Positions 9,629 to 18,702 of a DNA stretch of 64,000 nucleotides are shown here, piece after piece. Within the stretch, counting starts at the first letter, position 1; the number at the start of each line of letters is the position of its first letter. The translations under genes were made by a program, and so were the position numbers. The stretch covers positions 62,001-126,000 of the forward strand of contig DUBC01000016.1 of NCBI GenBank assembly GCA_012960505.1. The letters are read 5' to 3'. The notes beneath the pieces are model-generated. The model did no database searches. It saw only the letters and a program-made list of their open reading frames with translations, and was not told the origin of the DNA. This DNA is from Verrucomicrobiales bacterium (GTDB lineage Bacteria > Verrucomicrobiota > Verrucomicrobiia > Verrucomicrobiales > DEV007).

Positions 9629-10376
9629 ATGATAATTCGTAACTGAGTACACTCAGAGAGTAGAGTGCTGCTGTTTCTGATCGAAGAACGATCGGGCCTA
9701 AGGTTATGGGAGCGCATCCAAAATTCAGAGCAACATTAATTTCTGATGGAGTAAAATCTCCTTCTGGTCCGATCAGTATTAATACTGATCGGGGCTTTGT
9801 TTTTTGATGGGAAACTTGATATTTCGATAAGATTTCCTTGAAGTGGTTGGATTCTTTTTGGAGTGATGCAATGAGCAGTAGATCATATTTCAACTGATCA
9901 GATTGAAATAATTCTTCAGGTTTTTTAGGTATATGCACCTTAGGCAACCAGTTTTGTCCGGATTGTTTGCATGCTTCTATGGCAACTCGTTGCCATTTCT
10001 CTTGTTTTTTTACCAGTTCATTAGAACTGATGCGGACAATGCTTCGGTCTGAAATAATTGGATAGATTTCGCTTATTCCCAATTCGGTGGCTTTTTCAAT
10101 GATAAGGTCCATATTTTTCCCTTTTGGAATTGCCTGACCAAGTACAATCTGTGTCTTTGATTTAATGGACTGGGTAGGTTGGGATTCTTTGAGTTGAACT
10201 TGGCTCTTAGTGGGGATTTTTATTTCTGTATGGACTTCTTCCCCTTGCCCATTAAAAGCACTGACCTTGTCTCCTTCTTTCAAGCGTAAGACATTGAGGC
10301 AATGATGTGATTCTGATTCACATAACATCAAATTATTAGAGTCCCAGAATTCTGGTCTTATATAAAATCTAGGCAT
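9627..10376 (-). CDS. rsmE: 16S rRNA (uracil1498-N3)-methyltransferase
   Basis: This SPOUT-class enzyme methylates U1498 in the decoding region of 16S rRNA using S-adenosylmethionine. The N-terminal PUA-like part has HHCLNVLRLKEGDKVSAFNG. The knotted SAM site is IGPEGDFTPSEINVAL followed by LGPIVLRSETAAL. Length 249 is usual. It is last in the grpE-dnaJ-rsmE run, 25 bp after dnaJ, an order seen in many bacteria. Confidence 0.95.
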   Translation of the reverse strand: MPRFYIRPEFWDSNNLMLCESESHHCLNVLRLKEGDKVSAFNGQGEEVHTEIKIPTKSQVQLKESQPTQSIKSKTQIVLGQAIPKGKNMDLIIEKATELGISEIYPIISDRSIVRISSNELVKKQEKWQRVAIEACKQSGQNWLPKVHIPKKPEELFQSDQLKYDLLLIASLQKESNHFKEILSKYQVSHQKTKPRSVLILIGPEGDFTPSEINVALNFGCAPITLGPIVLRSETAALYSLSVLSYELS

Positions 10377-10401
10377 TGAAAACTATTCGGAATGAATCAG
10401 A

Positions 10402-11529
10402 TTATTTAAAGAATCGCTTCGCTTTTTCAAAGAAGCTTTCTCGGATAGGAGAATTTTTTGTTCCTATAGAATTGGCAAATTGATTGAGGAGATCTTTTTG
10501 ATCCTTATTCAACTTTATGGGTATTTCTACCTGCAGTTGAACATGAAGGTCTCCTCTTTGAGAGGAATTAAGAAATTGGACTCCACGATTTTTCATTCGG
10601 AACACAGTAGAATTTTGTGTTCCTGGAGGAATTTTTATCGATGCTTTTCCCTCTAAGGTGGGCACCTCAAGTTCTCCACCCAGTGCAACGATCGTAAAGG
10701 GTACCGGTACTTCACAGTAAAGGTCATTATCTTCACGTTCAAAGATGTCGTGCTCACGTATATGTATGACGACGTAGAGGTCTCCAGAAGGCCCCCCACG
10801 CAAACCTGCTTCTCCGTTTCCTGATGAGCGGATACGAGATCCATGGGCAATTCCTGCTGGAACTTTTAATTTGATTCTAGTCAGTTCTTCTGATCTTCCT
10901 TCTCCCCTGCATTCAGTGCATGGGTCTTTAATAATTTGTCCGGTTCCGCCACAATCTGGGCAGGCCTGTTGGACTTGAAAAAATCCTCGCGATGATATGA
11001 CCTGTCCGTGCCCATCACACGTGTTGCATGAACTTGTTCCTGAACCACTCGATGATCCAGAACCATTGCATTTTTTACAGGTTATAGGTTTCGCTAGTTC
11101 GAGTTCTTTGACTGTGCCAATTGCTGCATCTTCAAGAGTTATTTGCAGGTCATACCTTAGATCTGAACCCCTATTATTACTTGTTCTGCCACGTCTTCTA
11201 CTATTTCCGAAGAGTTCTTCGAATATACCGCCGCCGCCGCCACCGCCTCCAAAGACTTCTTTGAATATATCAAATGGATCTCCTCCCCTCGATCTGCCAG
11301 GACCAGAAAAAGCAGAGTGCCCGTACTGGTCATAAGTGCTTCTCTTGTTCTCATCACTTAATATTTCATAGGCTTCACTTACTTCCTTGAAACGTTCTTC
11401 TGCTGACGGGTCATCCGGATTTTTATCAGGATGATGTTCTACAGCGGCTTTCCTATAAGCTTTTTTGATTTCAGAAGCACTTGTATTCTTGTTAACCCCA
11501 AGGACTTCGTAGTAATCACGTTTAGACAT
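10402..11529 (-). CDS. dnaJ: chaperone protein DnaJ
   Basis: DnaJ stimulates DnaK ATPase and delivers unfolded clients. The J domain occupies residues 1-70 with HHPDKNP. A Gly/Phe-rich linker follows with a polyglycine run near residue 95. Then come four zinc repeats of the CxxCxGxG type ([32 protein letters not shown]) and two C-terminal beta-barrel domains. Length 375 is standard for type I DnaJ. grpE lies 56 bp upstream and rsmE 25 bp downstream. dnaK is not in the window. Confidence 0.98.
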   Translation of the reverse strand: MSKRDYYEVLGVNKNTSASEIKKAYRKAAVEHHPDKNPDDPSAEERFKEVSEAYEILSDENKRSTYDQYGHSAFSGPGRSRGGDPFDIFKEVFGGGGGGGGIFEELFGNSRRRGRTSNNRGSDLRYDLQITLEDAAIGTVKELELAKPITCKKCNGSGSSSGSGTSSCNTCDGHGQVISSRGFFQVQQACPDCGGTGQIIKDPCTECRGEGRSEELTRIKLKVPAGIAHGSRIRSSGNGEAGLRGGPSGDLYVVIHIREHDIFEREDNDLYCEVPVPFTIVALGGELEVPTLEGKASIKIPPGTQNSTVFRMKNRGVQFLNSSQRGDLHVQLQVEIPIKLNKDQKDLLNQFANSIGTKNSPIRESFFEKAKRFFK

Positions 11530-11585
11530 CCAATATTTATTTTATTGTTAGATATAGATTAAGGTAAATAAGGTGACGAATGCGT

Positions 11586-12227
11586 CTATGCGTCTTCTTC
11601 CTCACTTGATGCAGAATCTTTTTCTGGTCCTTTTGAAACTATAACGTTTGCTGCGCGCAACAGTCTATCATGAAGTTTATACCCTTTTCGTATTTGGGTT
11701 ATAATATTACCTTCAGGTATATCACCATTTGCTTCCTGTGAAATTGCTTCATGTATATTAGGATCAAATGGCTGACCAATGGCAGAGATCTCTGTGGCTC
11801 CTTGTGTTGAAAGGAATTCTTCCAACTGCTTTTGAACCATTTCCATGCCCTTAGTAATTATGGATTCAGAGTCTTCTAATTTAGCTGCGCCGAGACCCAT
11901 TTGAAAACTGTCAATGACTGGTAATAATTCACAAAGTAATCCACCATTAGCAAACTTAATGGCATCTGTTTTATCTCTTGCCATGCGTTTGCGATAATTG
12001 TCCAGTTCTGCCTGATTCCTGGCTGCGATGTCCTTCCAGTGCTCTGCTTGCTTCAGCGCTTCTTGTAAAGGATCTGTGGGCTCTTCTTCTTTTTTTGATT
12101 TTTGTTCATTGGAATCATCTAATTCCTCTTTGAGGTTTTCAGCTTTATCCACATCAATAGAAAATTCCTCCTCCTCTGTAGGGTTCTCTTTGGTCTGTTT
12201 TTTTTTCTTTTTTGATTCTTTGCTCAT
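11586..12227 (-). CDS. grpE: nucleotide exchange factor GrpE
   Basis: GrpE releases ADP from DnaK. The N-terminal 60 residues are a very charged Lys/Glu tail, probably disordered. A long coiled-coil helix follows, then the signature beta domain with NGGLLCELLPVIDSFQMGL, GQPFDPNIHEAIS and a C-terminal RAANVIVSKG. Length 213 is normal. It has its own -10-like TATAAT 30 bp upstream but also follows the phosphatase gene by 84 bp, so it may be read from both. No CIRCE (HrcA) inverted repeat is visible upstream. Confidence 0.96.
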   Translation of the reverse strand: MSKESKKKKKQTKENPTEEEEFSIDVDKAENLKEELDDSNEQKSKKEEEPTDPLQEALKQAEHWKDIAARNQAELDNYRKRMARDKTDAIKFANGGLLCELLPVIDSFQMGLGAAKLEDSESIITKGMEMVQKQLEEFLSTQGATEISAIGQPFDPNIHEAISQEANGDIPEGNIITQIRKGYKLHDRLLRAANVIVSKGPEKDSASSEEEDA

Positions 12228-12256
12228 TATATATGGGCATTAGTTATTGGGCGCGC

Positions 12257-12262
12257 ATTATA
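12257..12262 (-). promoter_or_regulatory. candidate -10 box for grpE-dnaJ-rsmE
   Basis: On the minus strand a perfect TATAAT, preceded by GGG, lies 30 bp before the grpE ATG in the gap after the phosphatase gene. The region 17 bp upstream (TTAGAT) is a poor -35. No heat-shock sigma-32-type or CIRCE element is evident. It is a weak prediction from motif alone. Confidence 0.35.
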
Positions 12263-12311
12263 CCCGATAATTCCAGAATATCTAAAAAAGGTATTTCTTT
12301 ATGCAAAGACT

Positions 12312-13757
12312 TTATGTTTTTTCTATTGCAATAAGTGTGATGTCATCATTTTGCGCGACATTACTAGCAAACACGTTGACGGATGCCTGTATTTCGCTAA
12401 TTACATTTCGTGCTCCTTTTGGGGAGGCACTTATTAGCGTTTTGTGTAGTCTTTGAATTCCGAATTCTTCTCCCCGGATATCGGAGGCTTCATTTACTCC
12501 GTCAGTGTAAAGGAGAAGAATATCTCCTTTTTTCAGGTGAATTTCATGCTTTTTAATAGCATTATTGAAAACATTTCCCGAATCAATACCGATAGCTATT
12601 CCGGGGCTTTGAACAGGATCAGCAATTTTTGCATCAGCTCTAAAGTGCAGGGGTGCATCGTGTCCTGCTCTCGCAATGGCTATTTTACCGGTTCCCTTTT
12701 CCAAGATGAGAAATGCTAGACTGATGAACATATCTTCGCGGATATCAGGGAATAGCTGTTCATTTACGCGGCACAGAACCTCTGCGGGGCAGAGAGCATT
12801 GATTGCATTGGCCCGAACAACGCTCCTGCACATGGCAGTTATTAATGATGCTGGCACGCCTTTTCCTGACACATCAGCTATGACTACAGCCAAGTGTTCA
12901 TCATTGATTTCAAAGAAATCAAAATAGTCTCCGCTAACTATTCTTGCAGGGACATTGAGGCCCATGATTTTGTAGCCTTCGAGTTTTGGTGGTTCTGAGG
13001 GTAACAGGATGCGTTGGACTTCGCTAGCTGTATTCAGTTCCTTTTCTAGATTCTTTTTTTCTACTGCTTCAAGATGAACGATTGAATTGCCTAATGCGAA
13101 TGCTGACTGTTCCGCAATGGATTGAAAAACTTCATAATCGTTTTCTGTGAAATTTTCTCCGCCGGGTTCATTCGCCACTGCTAATATTCCGAGTTCTTTT
13201 TCTCCATAGCATAGGGGGGCGATTATGGTTGAAACGCCTTGATGGATTTTTTTGTCTGCATTTTTGAAGTGTGGATTAGCGCCAATGTTCTGAATTTTTA
13301 ATAATTTCCTTGCTCTTAAAGCCTCACCAAAGGGCCCCCAATCTTTTCCAATACTTGTGAGTCGGCGGTAGCTATTAATTGTATTTGGTACTTTTTCTGA
13401 TTGCTCTGCTATGTGAGATGGAACAGGAATCAACATGGGACAAGCTTCACTTTGGTATTCAGAAACTAAATTATCTTTGCTTTTATCAAGTAAATATAAA
13501 GCAGCGCCATGAGCATCAACTACCATTGCTGCACCACGAACAATGGTGCGGTGCAAAGTTCCCGGATTAGTGCCCCCTTCCTGAGTGAGAGTCTCCCCTA
13601 GACTCTTGAGAAAGTCGAACATTCGGAGCTCTTCTTTTTCAATGTCGTTCCGTTGACGCTTGAGCTCATTTATAATTTTCTGATATCGGCAGATATAGAT
13701 AAAACAAACAATCGCAATGGTGAGGGAGGCTAATAGCGTTACGATGGTTGTAGTCAT
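12312..13757 (-). CDS. membrane-anchored GAF plus SpoIIE/PP2C-type serine phosphatase (RsbU-like)
   Basis: The predicted role is dephosphorylation of a STAS anti-anti-sigma protein, as in partner-switching pathways. One transmembrane helix (residues 4-22) leads into a short coiled coil, a GAF sensor domain (about 66-230) and a PP2C/SpoIIE domain (245-480). The metal-binding aspartates are in SGDYFDFF (Asp277) and VVIADVSGKGVPAS (Asp295). Further signatures are LLYTDGVNEA and QNDDITLIAI at the end. The domain order matches RsbU/RsbP-like phosphatases. The STAS gene lies 23 bp upstream on the same strand and grpE follows downstream. No kinase (RsbW/SpoIIAB) or sigma factor is in the window. Confidence 0.92.
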   Translation of the reverse strand: MTTTIVTLLASLTIAIVCFIYICRYQKIINELKRQRNDIEKEELRMFDFLKSLGETLTQEGGTNPGTLHRTIVRGAAMVVDAHGAALYLLDKSKDNLVSEYQSEACPMLIPVPSHIAEQSEKVPNTINSYRRLTSIGKDWGPFGEALRARKLLKIQNIGANPHFKNADKKIHQGVSTIIAPLCYGEKELGILAVANEPGGENFTENDYEVFQSIAEQSAFALGNSIVHLEAVEKKNLEKELNTASEVQRILLPSEPPKLEGYKIMGLNVPARIVSGDYFDFFEINDEHLAVVIADVSGKGVPASLITAMCRSVVRANAINALCPAEVLCRVNEQLFPDIREDMFISLAFLILEKGTGKIAIARAGHDAPLHFRADAKIADPVQSPGIAIGIDSGNVFNNAIKKHEIHLKKGDILLLYTDGVNEASDIRGEEFGIQRLHKTLISASPKGARNVISEIQASVNVFASNVAQNDDITLIAIEKT

Positions 13758-13780
13758 GATCGTAAGCGCTTATTACATAA

Positions 13781-14341
13781 TTATGAGGCAGATTGCTGCC
13801 CCAGTTCTTGTTCGAGAAAATGAATTACATCCTTGAACCTTGGTATGTTATCCTTATCTGCATTTGAAAGATTCTGGTGAGCTTCAAGTGATTGTTGAAT
13901 GTTTTCTTCTTTGCTCATCCCGGCAATATCCAAGTATTGGCCATTTTGGATATGATTTGATATTTTATTTCTAATTTCCGGCCAGGAATTGCCTTCAGTG
14001 TCTAATTTTAATAAGAGATCAATGCCCAGACTTACAAGAAGCTGTGTGTTACGAGAATTGGCATTAATGATTTCAAGATTTCTTTGGTTCTCTGGCCCTA
14101 ATGACTTCTTTATTCCGACAAGCGTTCCCATGAATGTAGAGTCCATGACCGGGCAATTTTCCAAATCAATGACGAATTCTTTTGAGCCTCGATTTATCAT
14201 TAAATCTGCAAATTCTTTGACCCCGTGACTGTTCTGAAATGATCCTTTGCCTTCGACACGAATCCACACTACCCCGTTCTGGAGCTGTCCAACATAGATA
14301 GGTGCAACCGGATTCACGTGAAGATTAGAAAACCAGTTCAA
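13781..14341 (-). CDS. STAS-domain anti-sigma factor antagonist
   Basis: The STAS domain covers about residues 17-120, with the phospho-acceptor loop VMDSTFMGTLVG (Ser68 probable) and the preceding strand EFVIDLENC. The extra 65-residue C-terminal helix contains EHQN-like amphipathic sequence and is longer than classical SpoIIAA/RsbV. It probably cycles between phosphorylated and free forms under the phosphatase encoded 23 bp downstream. Its target kinase or sigma factor is not nearby, so what it controls is unknown. The assignment to the family is firm and the pathway is inferred. Confidence 0.9.
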   Translation of the reverse strand: MNWFSNLHVNPVAPIYVGQLQNGVVWIRVEGKGSFQNSHGVKEFADLMINRGSKEFVIDLENCPVMDSTFMGTLVGIKKSLGPENQRNLEIINANSRNTQLLVSLGIDLLLKLDTEGNSWPEIRNKISNHIQNGQYLDIAGMSKEENIQQSLEAHQNLSNADKDNIPRFKDVIHFLEQELGQQSAS

Positions 14342-14430
14342 AGAAAAGCCTATGCAACAAAATAGGCAAGGGGAATCATGCTAAGTTTGCTTTTTTTTGG
14401 TTAATGAAAAGGTGGAGAGAAAATATGATT

Positions 14431-14904
14431 TCACCAGAGGTAGGATTGGTCGCTGGCAATGATTTGATTCTCGCGTACAATTAAAACACGCCAAGCAGTC
14501 ACTTTCCCTTTACTTTGGTATTCCTTGCCCGTGACTTTAAACCTAGTTTTGTTCTTTGTTCTTGGATTCAAAGTGTTGACTTCGCGATAATAAATCTTTG
14601 AGCCTGTCTTTTTCTGACGATATTCAAATCTGATAGTTACTGGCCTATGCGAAGGATCTGTCCACCAAAAGACATAGTAGTGCCCCGCTCTCTGTTTTTT
14701 TTCTTTGTCAGTGACCGCTCCATGCAAAAAATGAAGTTGTTCAAATCGGATCATAGGATCCGAAGAATTAATTTCTTTTTCAGGGTCCAGATGGAAATAT
14801 TTGGAATTTGTGATTTTGGTTTGGCTTGTCAGGGATTGGCATCCCGAATTCAGCAAAATCACTAAGATGACAGCACAAAATTTGAGGAATAAATTTGTTA
14901 GCAT
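14431..14904 (-). CDS. lipoprotein of unknown function
   Basis: The family is not recognised. A hydrophobic leader ends in the lipobox LLNSGC, so the mature protein is probably lipid-anchored. I prefer the ATG at 14904 (MLTNLFLKF), although an upstream ATG at 14922 adds six residues. The mature part of about 130 residues is rich in Tyr, Lys and Arg with beta-like segments (HYYVFWWTDPS, VTIRFEYRQKK). It could be a small beta-sandwich that binds another envelope component. It ends 89 bp before the STAS gene on the same strand. Confidence 0.72.
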   Translation of the reverse strand: MLTNLFLKFCAVILVILLNSGCQSLTSQTKITNSKYFHLDPEKEINSSDPMIRFEQLHFLHGAVTDKEKKQRAGHYYVFWWTDPSHRPVTIRFEYRQKKTGSKIYYREVNTLNPRTKNKTRFKVTGKEYQSKGKVTAWRVLIVRENQIIASDQSYLW

Positions 14905-15133
14905 GTCAATTATTTGGGCCAATTCTTAATAAGTTCACAATCCCGTTCTGTCAATTCGCATGCGGCATAACGGTGTAGTTATTTTAGGTTAATTCATTGT
15001 TTTTGCTTTTTTGAGATATAAAAAAGTAGCATTCATCGCAAGACAATTAGTTAAGTTTACCTTATTATTTGTATTAGTTATTATTTTATTTTGGTTAATG
15101 GCTAATCTTTTTTGCACTTTAATCGGCTAATAT

Positions 15134-16057
15134 ATGGAAAGTTTACAACGCAAGATAGTTGATGATTTACTCGTTTCTTATCAGGAAGTGAGTGGTATTA
15201 ACCGCATTGACACCGCCAATTTGCCGTCAAAGCTAGCCGTTGCGGGGCTCTGTGAAGATTTACTCAGGCTCGTTTTTCCCGGTTTTCTAGAAAACGATGC
15301 AATTGAATCAAGAAATCTTGAGAAGGAAACCAGTCAGGTGGTTTCGCAAATTCTTTTGACCTTATCGAAAGAGATAAATAGGAGTCTGAGACTTGCATCT
15401 GATGATTCTAAGGAAATTCGAGAAGAATCCCCTGATAATTTAGCATGTTGTTTTTTATCTGAATTGCCCAGACTTAGGATCGTACTGCGAACTGATGTGG
15501 AGGCTGCTTACGAGGGCGATCCAGCAGCAAAAAGTTTTGAAGAGATTATCCTTGCTTACCCATGCCTTGAAGCAATTGCGATTCAGAGGATGGCACATGT
15601 TTTATATTCTCTGAGTATTCCTTTCATACCCAGAATGATGACGGAGTGGGCTCATTCGAAAACTGGCATTGATATTCATCCAGGGGCACAGATAGGTTCT
15701 CATTTTTTTATTGATCATGGGACCGGAGTTGTGGTTGGCGAAACTTGTGTGATAGGCAGTCATGTTAAGCTTTATCATGGGGTCACATTGGGTGCCCGTA
15801 GTTTCCCAAAAGATGGTGATGGCAATCCGATAAAGGGTATCAAGCGTCATCCTAACGTTGAGGATGAGGTCGTCATTTATCCGGGAGCGACTATTCTGGG
15901 AGGTGAGACTGTGATTGGAGCGCGCAGCACTATAGGTGCTAATGCGTTTATAATGAACAGTATTGAGGAAGACTCTCTGGTGGCTTTGTCCGAAGTCGAG
16001 CACGACATCAAAAATAAAAAATTTCATCGAGAGGCTGAAAAAGATGAGAGGTCCTGA
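15134..16057 (+). CDS. cysE: serine O-acetyltransferase
   Basis: The enzyme acetylates serine with acetyl-CoA, the first step of cysteine synthesis. The helical N-terminal domain (about residues 1-170) is followed by a left-handed beta helix with hexapeptide repeats: GIDIHPGAQIG, VVVGETCVIG, LYHGVTLGA and GATILGG. The catalytic His-Asp region lies in FIDHGTGVVVGE. The 307-residue length is like the longer SAT type, not the E. coli 273-residue form. It begins after 200 bp of AT-rich noncoding DNA and overlaps the next gene by 14 bp. No cysK is near. Confidence 0.93.
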   Translation: MESLQRKIVDDLLVSYQEVSGINRIDTANLPSKLAVAGLCEDLLRLVFPGFLENDAIESRNLEKETSQVVSQILLTLSKEINRSLRLASDDSKEIREESPDNLACCFLSELPRLRIVLRTDVEAAYEGDPAAKSFEEIILAYPCLEAIAIQRMAHVLYSLSIPFIPRMMTEWAHSKTGIDIHPGAQIGSHFFIDHGTGVVVGETCVIGSHVKLYHGVTLGARSFPKDGDGNPIKGIKRHPNVEDEVVIYPGATILGGETVIGARSTIGANAFIMNSIEEDSLVALSEVEHDIKNKKFHREAEKDERS

Positions 16058-16769
16058 ATATCATCAACTCAGACTTGGTCTTCCAAGTAACTTAGGTGAA
16101 GGCACTTTGAACCGAAGGGGGCATTCTCGACCCTCATTACGGAGATCTCAATCAAATGGAATGCTCTTCGATTTATTTGAGATAACTAGACCCGTCCCGA
16201 GGAAAAAAATAGCGCGTGGCCGAGGATTAAAATTTGATAATGAATTGACTGAGAAGTGTAGACGAATGGTAAGTATGCTGGGTCTTGATCCATTAGCTGA
16301 TCAGGTCAAAGTGTTTTGGAATTTAAGGTTAAGCTCAACGGCCGGTCTTGCTCATCATAGTAATGCTCAAATTGATTTAAACCCTAGATTAGAGCGATTC
16401 GCTCCCGAAGAACCAGAGAGGACTCTTTTACATGAGCTTGCACATTTGATTGCACATTTCCGAGCCTCTGACCGAAGAATACAGCCGCACGGTCTAGAAT
16501 GGCAAAGTGCATGTTCAGAACTTGGGATTCCTGGAGAGAAGCGATGCCATGACCTTCCTTTTGCGAATAGGGCTATTAAACGAAAGTTAGCTTATCAATG
16601 CCGTTGCTGTGGTATTGTAGTCCCAAGGGTTCGTAAGCTGAGTCGAGATTCTGCTTGTTACCCATGTTGCCAAAAGTATAACAGGGGAGGATACAGTAGA
16701 CGTTTCCTTCTGGAGAAAATATCCATTAAGGAAGCAAAGTCACTGGTCCCAGAGCATAATTGGGCATGA
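16044..16769 (+). CDS. SprT-like zinc metalloprotease
   Basis: The SprT/Spartan-type core has the zinc motif HELAHLIAH (residues 130-138) with the third ligand near His149 in PHGLEW. A C-terminal zinc ribbon follows, with CRCCG (186-190) and CYPCC (205-209). The first 60 residues are basic and low in complexity, plausibly a DNA-binding tail. SprT-family proteases are linked to DNA-protein crosslink removal in eukaryotes, while the bacterial role is unsettled. The ATG at 16044 is chosen because the frame upstream lies inside cysE; even so it overlaps cysE by 14 bp, suggesting translational coupling. An 8-bp hairpin (16768-16786) covers the stop codon. Confidence 0.87.
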   Translation: MRGPEYHQLRLGLPSNLGEGTLNRRGHSRPSLRRSQSNGMLFDLFEITRPVPRKKIARGRGLKFDNELTEKCRRMVSMLGLDPLADQVKVFWNLRLSSTAGLAHHSNAQIDLNPRLERFAPEEPERTLLHELAHLIAHFRASDRRIQPHGLEWQSACSELGIPGEKRCHDLPFANRAIKRKLAYQCRCCGIVVPRVRKLSRDSACYPCCQKYNRGGYSRRFLLEKISIKEAKSLVPEHNWA

Positions 16770-16905
16770 ATGAATAGGATTCATTCGGTTGAGTGGGTGT
16801 TATTTGGCAACAATAAATTTCTCATAATATGATTGATGTGAATGCAGATTTTTTTGCTATTTAGATTATTGCCTTATTAATTGAGCAGGGCTTATGCTAT
16901 TTACT

Positions 16906-18003
16906 ATGCAAAAAAATAATCGAAGAGGATTCCTTAAATCTACTGTTGCTGCTGGCGCTGGGTTTGCATTGGTTGATCCCTCCTCAGTAGCTCGAGGAAA
17001 TTTGAAAATAAAAAAGAAAATTGCACTTGGGTATGACAATTTTGCTGTTCGTGCAATGGGCTGGAAAGCTCAAGAACTAATCGATTACGCAGCAAAATTA
17101 AAATGTGATACGTTATTTATCACAGATTTCGGTCCATTTGAAAAACTTGATAATCGCAATTATTTACAGAATTTATCTAAAAACGCAGCTGATCATGGAG
17201 TGAATATTTTGTTGGGTTCATGGTCCATATGTCCTACGGCCAGACGTTTTAAGAAGGACTGGGGAAGTGCGGATGATCATCTAAAGTTAGGAGTTCGTAT
17301 GGCAAAGGCACTTGGGTCTCCAGCTTTTAGAGTTATTTTAGGGGATTCGGGAGATCGTTTGAGCGATGGGGGAATCGAGGCGCGCATTGCGGATACGGTT
17401 GCGGTTCTAAAGAGAAATAAGAATTATTGTGTCGATCATGGAATTAAAATAGCAGTAGAAAATCATGCTGGGGATATGCATTCAACTGAACTAGTGAATC
17501 TCATTGAAGAGGCAGGTAGTGATTTTGTGGGTGCTAATATGGATTCGGGAAATGCGATCTGGACGCTGGAAGACCCTATAGAGAATCTTAGAAATCTCGG
17601 AAAATATGCGATTACTACGAGCCTGCGTGATACTGCTCTATGGGAAAGTGAAAATGGAGTGACCGCGCAGTGGACAGCAATGGGTGAGGGTACCGTTGAT
17701 TTAAAATCTTATTTCGAATTGTATGCCAAGCTTTGTCCGAATACCGCAGTCAACATAGAGACCATTTCTGGGTTTAATCGTGAACTGAAAATCAAAGATA
17801 AAGTTTTCTGGAAAGCTTGGCCAAAAGGTAAGCCGGCAGGTTATGATAAATTCATTGTCCTTGCAAAGAAGGGGGAGCCTCGCAAAGCATGGAAAGCTTC
17901 TAAAGGGGTTGAGAAAAAGAAGGCTGATAAGGATTACCAGCAAGGTGAGATTGCTAGAAGTATCCGATATTGTAAGGAAAAGCTTGGGCTCGGATTAAAG
18001 TAA
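16906..18003 (+). CDS. Tat-exported sugar phosphate isomerase/epimerase-like TIM-barrel protein
   Basis: This belongs to the AP-endonuclease-2/xylose-isomerase TIM-barrel superfamily. The N-terminal NNRRGFLKSTVAAGAG is a twin-arginine signal, so the protein is probably folded before export. Barrel landmarks include ITDFGPF, VENHAG (metal-ligand Glu and His), GANMDSGNAIW and the final MGEGTVDLKSYF. The C-terminal 60 residues are Lys-rich. An upstream ATG at 16894 adds four residues; the start at 16906 gives a more standard Tat leader. Such exported barrels are common beside sugar-degradation genes in Planctomycetes and Verrucomicrobia. The substrate is unknown. The stop is 1 bp from that of the opposing HAD gene. 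Confidence 0.85.
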   Translation: MQKNNRRGFLKSTVAAGAGFALVDPSSVARGNLKIKKKIALGYDNFAVRAMGWKAQELIDYAAKLKCDTLFITDFGPFEKLDNRNYLQNLSKNAADHGVNILLGSWSICPTARRFKKDWGSADDHLKLGVRMAKALGSPAFRVILGDSGDRLSDGGIEARIADTVAVLKRNKNYCVDHGIKIAVENHAGDMHSTELVNLIEEAGSDFVGANMDSGNAIWTLEDPIENLRNLGKYAITTSLRDTALWESENGVTAQWTAMGEGTVDLKSYFELYAKLCPNTAVNIETISGFNRELKIKDKVFWKAWPKGKPAGYDKFIVLAKKGEPRKAWKASKGVEKKKADKDYQQGEIARSIRYCKEKLGLGLK

Positions 18004-18004
18004 C

Positions 18005-18679
18005 TTACTGGCTCAATAGCATCTTTATTTTTTCAGCATCGATACCTATAAGGTTTTCTGTAACAGTCTGAGCATTGCCCAGAGATTCGATTGGGTGAGT
18101 GGTAGCTACCGCGATGACATGCATATTTGCTGCTAATCCTGCTTCAATACCAACATGAGCATCTTCAAAAACAACGCAATTCTTAGGATCTACTTTGATT
18201 TTTTCAGCGGCCTTAAGGAACACTTCAGGACTGGGTTTCCCGTTACTCACATCTTCGGCTGCAGTGATAGCGTCAAAGTAATCTGAGAGTTCAATGATAC
18301 TCATTACAGCCTCTATATTGGCAATGGGTGTAGAGGAAGCTATAGAACATGATATTTGTTCTAATTTGAGTGATCGTAGAAGATCGCGTACACCGGGCAA
18401 TGGTTCGATCCCGTCAGAAATTATAAGTTTGCGATAAATTTCTTCTTTTCTATTAGCTAAGCGTGTGATTTCTCTCTGACTTGTGACATCAATCCAAGTG
18501 CTAAAAAAATTAGGGATAATATTCTCATTACGCATCCCGAATGTCATTTTAAAGAAATTCTCAGGAAGTCTTTTATTTTCTTCCTCTGCCAGTTTTGACC
18601 AGCTTTCCTCATGTTGATTGTGTGAGTCTATGATTACTCCATCCCAATCGAATAATGCACCAATTGCATTGGAATTCAT
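18005..18679 (-). CDS. HAD-superfamily phosphatase, beta-phosphoglucomutase-like
   Basis: HAD subfamily IA is shown by FDWDGVIIDSH (nucleophile Asp11, acid/base Asp13), the ASSTP motif II around residue 115, Lys in GKPSPEVFLKAA (motif III) and VFEDAHVGIEAG (motif IV). The helical cap of the phosphoglucomutase/phosphoglycolate phosphatase type lies between motifs I and II. Length 224 is usual. It is probably a sugar-phosphate phosphatase or mutase; the exact substrate cannot be read from sequence. Confidence 0.87.
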   Translation of the reverse strand: MNSNAIGALFDWDGVIIDSHNQHEESWSKLAEEENKRLPENFFKMTFGMRNENIIPNFFSTWIDVTSQREITRLANRKEEIYRKLIISDGIEPLPGVRDLLRSLKLEQISCSIASSTPIANIEAVMSIIELSDYFDAITAAEDVSNGKPSPEVFLKAAEKIKVDPKNCVVFEDAHVGIEAGLAANMHVIAVATTHPIESLGNAQTVTENLIGIDAEKIKMLLSQ

Positions 18680-18702
18680 TGAACTTGTTTCTATTGATTA
18701 TT

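Noticed and set aside
12228-12311. CIRCE element (HrcA site) before grpE
   Set aside because: No TTAGCACTC-N9-GAGTGCTAA-like inverted repeat is present in the gap; only a TATAAT was found.
14923-15133. Riboswitch or promoter before cysE
   Set aside because: The region is AT-rich with only weak promoter-like matches and no recognisable riboswitch core.
16768-16786. Intrinsic terminator after the SprT-like gene
   Set aside because: The 8-bp hairpin is perfect, but it covers the stop codon and is not followed by a T-run.
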